From: Armatimonas rosea
Lineage (GTDB): Bacteria > Armatimonadota > Armatimonadia > Armatimonadales > Armatimonadaceae
Direction of reading: 5' to 3'
NCBI RefSeq assembly: GCF_014202505.1
Contig: NZ_JACHGW010000010.1
Span: 1 to 64,000, forward strand
DNA: 64,000 nucleotides
The notes under the pieces: model-generated
Seen by the model: only the letters and a program-made list of their open reading frames with translations
Database searches by the model: none
Told to the model about the DNA's origin: nothing
Program-made: the position numbers and the translations under genes
Shown: positions 7,898 to 14,156 of the stretch, in pieces
Position numbering within the stretch: position 1 is the first letter of the stretch
Layout: each line of letters begins with the position of its first letter

Positions 7898-8075
7898 CAA
7901 CGTGAGCTCGAGATAGTGGTCGTTTTAGCAGATGATTGCCCCAGCAGGTCAAGGCGACTCACGACAGTCTAGAGGTGTACCATAAAAACGGTCGTTAAAA
8001 TGAACGGTTTGGATGTTGAGTGAGAAAACGGCAATTACACAAACACTTGCGGAACTCTTGTTTACGAACCGATGG

Positions 8076-8081
8076 TATACA
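8076..8081 (+). promoter_or_regulatory. -10 element for a leaderless transcript
   Basis: TATACA ends 10 bases before the ATG at 8092 and overlaps TACAAT one register on. No ribosome binding site precedes the start. The imperfect inverted repeat AAACGGTCGTT...AACGGTTT at about 7985-8010 lies upstream and could be an operator. Confidence 0.4.
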
Positions 8082-8091
8082 ATACATAACC

Positions 8092-8502
8092 ATGCGACGA
8101 CTTTTGGCGATCTTACTGGTGACGCTTCTGGTGGTGAACTCCTTCCCGCTAGCTGCTCAAGCTCGCCTCGTCTGCCGCGTCTCCGGTCAGGCAATGCAGC
8201 CCGTTGCCGTGGAAGATGATCCCAAGTCCTGTTGTGCCATCCGACCAACTCCCTCAGGCCAGCTTGAACTTGCAAATCGCTCTTGTTGCGAGATCAAGAC
8301 CACGCCTGGTCATGCACCACTTCCTGGTGCACTGACACAAGAGCCCGTAGCGGGCATCGCTATTCTGACGATGGCTACTGTGCCAGTGCCTCGTCCTGAG
8401 TACCTTGAGGTCGTTCCTCCCGTTGTCTACGAAGGCACTCCCCAGTACCGAGGCCCACCGCCTTCTCCAGCTTCTCCCCGCGCTCCTCCAACCTTCTCCT
8501 GA
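8092..8502 (+). CDS. Exported Cys-containing protein with YRGPP/RAPP C-terminus (first copy)
   Basis: A 136-residue protein of unknown function. It opens with a signal peptide (MRRLLAILLVTLLVVNSFPLAAQA), has a short Cys-bearing region (SCCAIR, SCCEIK) and a hydrophobic beta-like stretch (VAGIAILTMATVPVPRPEYLEVVPP), then ends YRGPPPSPASPRAPPTFS. The gene at 10815 has the same architecture and the same C-terminal YRGPP...RAPP motif. Both lie at the head of metal-resistance genes, so a periplasmic role in metal handling is inferred. The start at 8092 is chosen because the signal peptide begins there and a -10 box precedes it closely. Confidence 0.7.
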   Translation: MRRLLAILLVTLLVVNSFPLAAQARLVCRVSGQAMQPVAVEDDPKSCCAIRPTPSGQLELANRSCCEIKTTPGHAPLPGALTQEPVAGIAILTMATVPVPRPEYLEVVPPVVYEGTPQYRGPPPSPASPRAPPTFS

Positions 8503-8571
8503 AACTATCGTCATTTTGTGTTCGGGGCTCCGACGCTCTAGAACCCACCGATTTCGTTTTGGAGAAAATCT

Positions 8572-8847
8572 ATGAAACGTTCGACCTTCTTTCTCGTGGC
8601 AGCTTGCCTTGCCACGCTTACCCCTCTTGCCACGCTTACCCCTGCGGCTTTCGCCGCGTCCTGCTGCGAGGGTGGCAACTGCTGCGTTGGCGGCAAGGCC
8701 TGCTGCTCGATGAAGGGTTGCTGCAAGCCCCATAGCAAGTGCTGTGACGCCAAGAAGAAAGCCTGTAAAGACTCTTGTGGCTGTAGCAAGAATAAGTGCT
8801 GCGATGCCAAGAAGCCGCACACTGGCACCAAGCCCCACGGCAAGTAG
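8572..8847 (+). CDS. Exported metallothionein-like Cys-rich protein
   Basis: A 91-residue protein with a signal peptide (MKRSTFFLVAACLATL...AAFA) and a mature part of about 62 residues containing 15 cysteines, mostly as CC pairs (SCCEGGNCCVGGKACC, GCCKPHSKCCDAKK, CGCSKNKCCDAKK). The C-terminus adds two His residues (HTGTKPHGK). The spacing suits binding of soft metals such as Cu, Cd, Zn or Hg outside the cytoplasm. No named family is recognised. A GAGAA-type ribosome site (TTTTGGAGAAAATCT) precedes the ATG. A terminator hairpin follows at 8862-8898. Confidence 0.75.
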   Translation: MKRSTFFLVAACLATLTPLATLTPAAFAASCCEGGNCCVGGKACCSMKGCCKPHSKCCDAKKKACKDSCGCSKNKCCDAKKPHTGTKPHGK

Positions 8848-8861
8848 CGTAAGCTGAGACG

Positions 8862-8905
8862 AAGCCGGGCTGAGTGAGATTATCGCTCGGTTCGGCTTTG
8901 TCTTT
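8862..8905 (+). terminator. Rho-independent terminator
   Basis: AAGCCG pairs with CGGCTT, and the inner stem continues with G-U wobbles (GGCTGAG with CTCGGTT) around a TGAGATTATCG loop. TTTGTCTTT follows. It separates the exported metallothionein gene from the repressor promoter. Confidence 0.65.
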
Positions 8906-8915
8906 CCCAAAAAAT

Positions 8916-8975
8916 CTTTCGATAGATGTTGAAGTATTCACGGGGGCGCGATATAACTTCGACAGTTATCGAAAG
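8916..8975 (+). promoter_or_regulatory. Metal-responsive promoter with two inverted operators
   Basis: A sigma70-type promoter is readable: TTGAAG at 8929-8934, 17 bases, then TATAAC at 8952-8957. CTTTCGATAGATGTTGAAGT (8916-8935) covers the -35. ACTTCGACAGTTATCGAAAG (8956-8975) follows the -10 and is nearly the reverse complement of the first. Each is itself a TTCGA-N7-TCGAA-like palindrome, as expected for dimeric ArsR/SmtB repressors. The pair would let the gene just downstream repress itself until metal is present. Confidence 0.75.
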
Positions 8976-8984
8976 GACTCGCCC

Positions 8985-9296
8985 ATGCCAGATGTTATCG
9001 CGATCTTCAAAGCACTCTCCGATCCCACCCGGCTCGCGGTCTACAACTGCATCCGCTGCTGTGGCCCTACCTGTGGCTATAGCACCGACTCGGGGCAGTG
9101 CTGCGGCTCGTGCGACGGCACGGCGATCTGTGCGATTCGCTGCCAGGTGCCCTGTGCTCCTAGTACCCTCACGCACCATCTCAACGAGCTGCGCGACGCG
9201 GGCCTGATTGAAACGGAGAAGCGCGGTCGAGTTGTCTACTGCAAAGTAAAGCCTGACGCCCTCGGAGCCATCGCCACCTTCGTGAGTGGCAAGTAA
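8985..9296 (+). CDS. ArsR/SmtB-family repressor with Cys-rich insertion
   Basis: A 103-residue winged-helix repressor (start MPDVIAIFKALSDPTRLAVY). The recognition helix and wing are clear: CAPSTLTHHLNELRDAGLIETEKRGRVVYCKV. Between the first helices and the recognition helix, where ordinary ArsR proteins have a short linker, there is an insertion with about ten cysteines (NCIRCCGPTCGY, GQCCGSC, ICAIRCQVPC). This is probably the metal sensor, and it looks like a miniature metallothionein. It should release the two operators directly upstream when metal binds. The ATG at 8985 lies 9 bases after the second operator. Confidence 0.85.
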   Translation: MPDVIAIFKALSDPTRLAVYNCIRCCGPTCGYSTDSGQCCGSCDGTAICAIRCQVPCAPSTLTHHLNELRDAGLIETEKRGRVVYCKVKPDALGAIATFVSGK

Positions 9297-9314
9297 ACAA
9301 AGAAGGAAAAGACC

Positions 9315-9446
9315 ATGAATACCGAAACTAAAAATAGCTGCTGTGATTGTTGTAGTGATGCCTGCTGCGCCGCCAATGGTTGCTGCACCGATGGCGTTTG
9401 CAACTGCACCTGTGCTTGTTGCCAGACCGATGGAGCCAGTAAGTAA
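9315..9446 (+). CDS. Small cytoplasmic metallothionein-like protein
   Basis: A 43-residue protein (MNTETKNSCCDCCSDACC..., ending QTDGASK) with 13 cysteines arranged as CC, CxC and CxCxC clusters, and no signal peptide. AAGGAAAAG just upstream is a good ribosome site. It sits 18 bases after the ArsR-type gene and is probably expressed from the same metal-controlled promoter, buffering metal inside the cell while the exported relative at 8572 acts outside. It is easy to miss because of its size. Confidence 0.75.
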   Translation: MNTETKNSCCDCCSDACCAANGCCTDGVCNCTCACCQTDGASK

Positions 9447-9448
9447 GA

Positions 9449-10120
9449 ATGCGATGCCGTTTTCTTGCGGCAGCGTTCCTTGCCGTACTGGTCGCTCCTG
9501 CCTGGGCTCAGGAAGAAGGCGGCCAGTCTATCAAGGACAAGCTGCATTCCACACTCCCCCCGTGAACCGGCTGACCCGGTGAGGGGTCGCCGCTCCGTGC
9601 GAGTGGCGTGCAAGGTAAGTTTCAGTTCGCTCAGCGTTATGTGGACTCCGTGCAGGAGCGCCCCCGCTGGCGCACGACATTGACAGAGAGAATCTCGCCT
9701 AAGTTTCAGATCGGAGTGGAGTACAACGCCAATGCGCCCGATGCGAAGCTCAATCCGGTGGGAAACTACTTCATTCAGACAGAGAATGAGAGCCGCCCAG
9801 GAATCATCGCGGGCTTCTCCAGTGATAGGATCGGAACACCTCATGGCATGAGCTACTTCGTCTCCGCGCAGAAGCAGCTCAGCGGAGAAAAGGGACGGGT
9901 AGCACCCTATCTTGGGCTCTCCTACTCGGAGTTCGGTAAGGAGGTGCTCACACCCTTTGGGGCTAGTCTCGCCTTGAAGGACAATTTGGTGCTCCTGCCA
10001 ATGTGTGATGGTAAGTACGGCCACACAACTCTTTCATGGTTTAGCAAGCGCGGCGAGAGCATCAGTCTCATCGCGGCGTTTAACAAGCGCATCGGTATCG
10101 CCTTTGCGAGGAACTTTTAG
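9449..10120 (+). pseudogene. Exported beta-barrel-like protein interrupted by two TGA codons
   Basis: The ATG at 9449 opens a signal peptide (MRCRFLAAAFLAVLVAPAWAQ) and a short stretch ending STLPP, then TGA at 9563 and TGA at 9572. In the same frame the coding sequence resumes near 9608 and runs 170 residues with alternating beta-strand pattern (FQIGVEYNANAPDAKL, GMSYFVSAQKQL, APYLGLSYSEF) to a terminal Phe, typical of small outer-membrane barrels. The frame is the same before and after, so either two nonsense changes occurred, or a short frameshifted segment lies between. No homologous family is recognised. Confidence 0.55.
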
Positions 10121-10121
10121 G

Positions 10122-10790
10122 ATGAAATACGTTATTGCGGCACTGGCCGCTCTTTGTATCGTCGTGGGAGCTTTTGCTCAGGAGAAGGCCCAGCGCGTCA
10201 CGGGCAAGCTTCCGGCGAAGGCAGTTTGCTTCATCTGCTCCCAGAACGGGGAAGCTGAGGAAGAGAAGCCTGCGGGGGCCGTGGCCTACAAGGGCAAGAC
10301 TTACTATTTCTGCAACAAAGGCGAGGTCGAGAAGTTTCTCAAAGACCCGGAGACATTCATTCCAGCGCCCGTCCCACGAGCCGCGCCCGCTTTCACACTC
10401 AAGACCCCAACGGGCGAGACGGTGACGCTGGAATCTCTCAAGGGAAAACTGGTTTTGGTGGACTTCTGGGCGACCTGGTGCGTCCCGTGCGTCAAGGCTA
10501 TGCCCGACATGCAGAAGCTCCAAGAAAAGTACGCTGCCAAGGGCTTAACCGTCGTTGGCATCTCCATTGACGAAGAGGGAGCTAAGAAGGTCTCTCCGTT
10601 TCTTGCCAAGTCCAAGGTCAAGTTCACCTACCCGATCTTGCTAGACAGTGGCGATACCTGGAAGCAATGGGGCGTGAAGTCGGTGCCCTCGGTGATGCTG
10701 GTTAAAGACGGGCAGATACTGAGGCACTGGAGCGGCAAGATCGATGTAAAAGAGATCAAGAGCACTATCAAGGAAACGCTCGCTCCCTGA
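10122..10790 (+). CDS. Exported YHS-domain / TlpA-like thioredoxin fusion
   Basis: A 222-residue protein. A signal peptide (MKYVIAALAALCIVVGAFAQ) is followed by a YHS-type metal-binding segment (AVCFICSQNG... VAYKGKTYYFCNKGEVEKFLKDPETF) and then a TlpA/ResA-like thioredoxin domain (APAFTLKTPTGETVTL, FWATWCVPCVKAMPDM, GVKSVPSVMLVKDG). WCVPC holds the redox cysteines. It probably reduces disulfides in periplasmic Cys-rich partners, or handles metal-thiol exchange, in the same compartment as the exported Cys-rich proteins nearby. The ATG follows the previous stop by one base. Confidence 0.85.
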   Translation: MKYVIAALAALCIVVGAFAQEKAQRVTGKLPAKAVCFICSQNGEAEEEKPAGAVAYKGKTYYFCNKGEVEKFLKDPETFIPAPVPRAAPAFTLKTPTGETVTLESLKGKLVLVDFWATWCVPCVKAMPDMQKLQEKYAAKGLTVVGISIDEEGAKKVSPFLAKSKVKFTYPILLDSGDTWKQWGVKSVPSVMLVKDGQILRHWSGKIDVKEIKSTIKETLAP

Positions 10791-10797
10791 CAGCCGG

Positions 10798-10803
10798 TAT
10801 ACT
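10798..10803 (+). promoter_or_regulatory. -10 element with very short leader
   Basis: TATACT lies 11 bases before the ATG at 10815 and only 8 bases after the previous gene's stop. It marks a second start point inside the metal cluster, giving a leader of a few bases. Confidence 0.45.
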
Positions 10804-10814
10804 AATCATAATCG

Positions 10815-11255
10815 ATGCGAAGACTTGGGTCCTGGAGACTGTTCGTGGCCTTGCTGCTGGTGCTCTCAGCCAGCGCGCCTTCGCTCGCCTCGACGATAAG
10901 TTGGTTCTGTGACGGGCGGCTCTGTGGCACTCTGTCTTGTTGCTGCGATCAGCTCGACACGAAAAAGAACGACAAGAACTGCCGAAAAGTCACAACCGAC
11001 ACCAAGGCCCCCGGTCTCTGTCAGGCAGGTTGTGGCTGTACCCCCGTTTGGACAAGTGCCAGCGACCATCAGGGATCGCTGGCAACTGCTGCACCCTTCC
11101 CCAGCGTATTGTTTGTCCTGGTTCCCACACCACTCTTACTTGAAGCAGTCCCTTTCGTTGCTGTCCGCTTCGTTCGTATTCCCGATTATCGCGGCCCCCC
11201 CGCCTTGCAGCATGACCTGCTGCCCTCTGGCCTTCGCGCCCCACCCGCTTCCTGA
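10815..11255 (+). CDS. Exported Cys-rich protein with YRGPP/RAPP C-terminus (second copy)
   Basis: A 146-residue relative of the protein at 8092. It has a signal peptide (MRRLGSWRLFVALLLVLSASAPSLAS), a denser Cys region (FCDGRLCGTLSCCCDQ, CQAGCGCTPVW), a hydrophobic middle (FPSVLFVLVPTPLLLEAVPFVAV) and the C-terminal YRGPPALQHDLLPSGLRAPPAS. Gene order places it directly before the outer-membrane channel of the efflux pump. Function is unknown; a periplasmic metal-binding accessory is the simplest inference. Confidence 0.7.
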   Translation: MRRLGSWRLFVALLLVLSASAPSLASTISWFCDGRLCGTLSCCCDQLDTKKNDKNCRKVTTDTKAPGLCQAGCGCTPVWTSASDHQGSLATAAPFPSVLFVLVPTPLLLEAVPFVAVRFVRIPDYRGPPALQHDLLPSGLRAPPAS

Positions 11256-11320
11256 AAACGATCTACGTCACCTTGCGAGTCGCTTCTGCTACTCGCTGAC
11301 TTCGTTTTCGGAGGCATTTT

Positions 11321-12514
11321 TTGTTTGTCCTTACCTTAACTCACGAAGCCCCTGCCCCCATCCTCTCGCTAGAGGCGGCGGTGCAGGAGGCACTCTTAAA
11401 CCATCGGCGGCTTGCAGCAGCTCGCAAAGAGACCCAAGCGGCCCGACTCTCATTACGCGCTGCAAGGGCGCTCTCCAACCCGGAGATTAGCTTCGCGCCT
11501 GCTCTGGATCAGTTCAACGGCACCACCGAGGAGCTGCTCATTACCCAGCCGCTGGAGATCAATGGCACGCGTACTGCCCGAACTCGCGGGGCACTCGCCC
11601 AAGTTCAAGCTGCTGAAGCCAGCCTAACCACAGAGCTCCGCGAAACCATCGCCTCGGTCAAAAACGCCTATATCGAACTCTGGCGGGAGCGCGAACTCCA
11701 GGCTGTGGCTAAGTCTCTGGTCGAGACCGCCCAAGAGGTGCAGCGCCTCGCACAAAGGCAGGTCGATCTAGGGAGCCGTCCGGGAGTAGACATTGCCCAG
11801 ACGGGCCTAGAAGTCACTCGCGCCCAGCAGCAAGAGATCCTCTCTCTCTCCAAAGTTCGACAAGCAGAAGCTGCACTCAATGTCGCTCTTGGTCGCGCCC
11901 CTTCCTCTCCCATTCCTACGGTTGAAGTAGTCCTCATTAAAATGGAGCTTCCCTCCGTAGAGGTCGCCCTATCCGGTGCGCTTGTCGCTCGCTCTGAAGT
12001 GGCTGTTGAGAGTGCCCAACGTGAGATTTTAGTGCAAGATGCCGCTCTGGCTCGTGCTGAGGGTAAGCCCGACATCGCTCCTCAATTCCGGTCCCAGTAC
12101 GTCACGTTCCAGACTCCCAAGCGAAGCGACTATGGCTTCTCCATCGCCATGCGCCTTCCTCTCATTGACTGGGGGGCACGCAAGAACAAGATTCAGCAGG
12201 CAGAAGTGGCAACGCTAGCACAGGAGGACCGGATCGAGCAGGCAAAACAGGCGATTCGCCAAGAGGTCGTCCAAGCGCTTGCACGGCTCCAAGGAGCAAA
12301 TGGGATTCTTGCCAGCTTTGCCGAGGCACTTCCCCAGGCACAAAAGCTCCTGAGAGCCTCCCAGCTTGGATTTGCCGAGGGCAAGACCTCGGTTCTTGCC
12401 GTCCTAGAAGCGCAGCGAACCTACCGAGCCACACTCACCCAGTACACCGAAGCTCAGGCGGAGCTGGCGCTTGCCCAAGTAGAGCTCACCCGCGCCATGG
12501 GAGGCCAAAAGTGA
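11321..12514 (+). CDS. czcC: CzcC-like outer membrane efflux protein (TolC family)
   Basis: A 397-residue outer-membrane factor. It has the doubled long-helix pattern of the family: SLEAAVQEALLNHRRLAAARKE early in each half, LGSRPGVDIAQTGLEVTRAQ and GFAEGKTSVLAVLEAQRTY in the coiled coils, and PLIDWGARKNKIQQAE. It forms the channel through which the RND pump expels divalent metal. The start is TTG at 11321, with GGAGG six bases before it. A recognisable signal peptide is absent from this start, so part of the N-terminus may begin elsewhere. It overlaps the next gene by four bases. Confidence 0.85.
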   Translation: MFVLTLTHEAPAPILSLEAAVQEALLNHRRLAAARKETQAARLSLRAARALSNPEISFAPALDQFNGTTEELLITQPLEINGTRTARTRGALAQVQAAEASLTTELRETIASVKNAYIELWRERELQAVAKSLVETAQEVQRLAQRQVDLGSRPGVDIAQTGLEVTRAQQQEILSLSKVRQAEAALNVALGRAPSSPIPTVEVVLIKMELPSVEVALSGALVARSEVAVESAQREILVQDAALARAEGKPDIAPQFRSQYVTFQTPKRSDYGFSIAMRLPLIDWGARKNKIQQAEVATLAQEDRIEQAKQAIRQEVVQALARLQGANGILASFAEALPQAQKLLRASQLGFAEGKTSVLAVLEAQRTYRATLTQYTEAQAELALAQVELTRAMGGQK

Positions 12515-14154
12515 CCCTACTCAAGTATAGAAACCTTATCATCCTTGCGCTGGTGCCCATTGCATTACTCTCCGGCTGTCAGCCGAAGGAAACTGCCGTC
12601 CAGAAAGCCACTGAAGAAAAGGGCGCTACAAAAACGGAAGGTGCTGGTATCGAGCTCTCTGAATCGGCCAGGAAGAGCGCAGGGATTCGCACGGAACCGG
12701 CGACTCTCCAGTCTCTCCAAGCCACTCAGGACGTTCCAGGTGTGGTCGAGGTCGCGGCAAATCGGGCGATTAAGCTCACCCCAAGCGCACCGGGAAAGAT
12801 CATCTCCCTCCTTGCAAAGCCCGGCGACAGCGTGTCAGTAGGCCAAGTGCTGGCGACGCTCGATAGCTTCGAGGTGGCACAAGCCCATGCCGCCGCAGAG
12901 CAAGCACAGGCCAATATCGCCCAAGCGAGCGCGGCTCTCCAGACCGCACAGGCCGAGGTGCGGCAAGCGGCAGCGGGAGTCAAGGTCGCCGATGCCGCTA
13001 TCGACCAAGGTCAGGAGCGTGTCAAGGGCGCACGCCAAGCGCTCGCACGGCAGAAGGAGCTCGCAGCGGCGGGGGCGTTTGCACAGGCTCCCCTCCAAGC
13101 CGCTCAGAGCGAGCTGTCCGAAGCCCAGAGTGAGCTGCTCAAGAGCCAGACCGAGCTTCAGGGGCACCTCGTTGTCCTTCAGCGTGCCGAGCGGCTCTTT
13201 AAGGAAGATGTCGTCAGTCGGGCTGAGTTGGAGCAAGCACAGCTAGAGCACCGGCAAGACGAGGCCAATGTCGAGAAGGCAAAACGCCGGGTCGAGAACG
13301 CCCGCCTGACGCTAGAGCGCGAGCAAAAGATCGCCTCGGCGGGTCTGCTCAATGCCCGTGAGGTACAGACGGCGGAGGCAACCTTGCGCGATACAGAAGC
13401 CGATGTACGCAAGGCGCAGAGCGAGCGCAGCCAGAGCGTCGAGGTGCTACGAAAGGCGGAGCGGGGTGTCGCCGCAGCCCGCACGATGCTTGTGGGAGCA
13501 CAAGCAGCCCTCCGAGCATCCCAAACCAATCTCTACTCCCTCGAAGGGCCAGATCATGCCCCCGGTCAGGGGGGACGGGTTGTGGTGAAAGCGCCTATTA
13601 GTGGGATCGTCGCCGAGCGGAGCGTCACGCAGGGGGAGACCATCGAGCGCACCACGGTGCTCTTTACCCTTCAGAATGAGAGTGTTGTGCAGGTCACCGC
13701 GCAGGTTCCCGAGGCGCAGATAAGCGCAGTGCGAATTGGCCAGCAGGCCAGCATCTTTGTCACTGCCTTCCCCAAGATGCGCTTCACTGGGACGGTGCAG
13801 AGCATCGGGAGCCAAGTGGACGACAAGACCCGCGCCCTGCCGGTCCGCCTTTTGGTGAGCAACCCGGAGGGCAAGCTCAAGACCCGTATGTTCGCCCGTG
13901 TCGCGCTCGGGCTGGGCAGCGCACGGAAGGTTCTTGCAGTGCCAGAGTCCGCACTCGTCGAACTGGAGGGCAAGCCCCATCTCTTTGTGGAGGAGAGCGG
14001 CAAGTTTGAGAAGCGAGAAATTGTACAGGGAGTAAAGTCGGGCGGGCTTGTCGAGGTCAAGAGCGGCCTCAAAGCTGGAGAGGCCGTCGTCGTGGAAGCG
14101 GCTTTTGTTCTCAAGAGCGAGAGCAAAAAAGATGAGCTGAAGGGAGAAGAGTAG
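12511..14154 (+). CDS. czcB: CzcB-like RND periplasmic adaptor lipoprotein
   Basis: A 547-residue membrane-fusion protein that joins the inner-membrane pump to the outer-membrane channel. GTG start overlapping the previous stop (GTGA). The N-terminus is a lipoprotein signal with lipobox LLSGC. A lipoyl-like half (SAPGKIISLLAKPGDSVSVGQVLATL) is followed by an unusually long alpha-helical hairpin rich in Ala, Gln and Glu, then a beta-barrel (VVVKAPISGIVAERSVTQGETIE) and the membrane-proximal part. Typical CzcB proteins are about 380-520 residues, so the hairpin is extended. Confidence 0.88.
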   Translation: MTLLKYRNLIILALVPIALLSGCQPKETAVQKATEEKGATKTEGAGIELSESARKSAGIRTEPATLQSLQATQDVPGVVEVAANRAIKLTPSAPGKIISLLAKPGDSVSVGQVLATLDSFEVAQAHAAAEQAQANIAQASAALQTAQAEVRQAAAGVKVADAAIDQGQERVKGARQALARQKELAAAGAFAQAPLQAAQSELSEAQSELLKSQTELQGHLVVLQRAERLFKEDVVSRAELEQAQLEHRQDEANVEKAKRRVENARLTLEREQKIASAGLLNAREVQTAEATLRDTEADVRKAQSERSQSVEVLRKAERGVAAARTMLVGAQAALRASQTNLYSLEGPDHAPGQGGRVVVKAPISGIVAERSVTQGETIERTTVLFTLQNESVVQVTAQVPEAQISAVRIGQQASIFVTAFPKMRFTGTVQSIGSQVDDKTRALPVRLLVSNPEGKLKTRMFARVALGLGSARKVLAVPESALVELEGKPHLFVEESGKFEKREIVQGVKSGGLVEVKSGLKAGEAVVVEAAFVLKSESKKDELKGEE

Positions 14155-14156
14155 CT

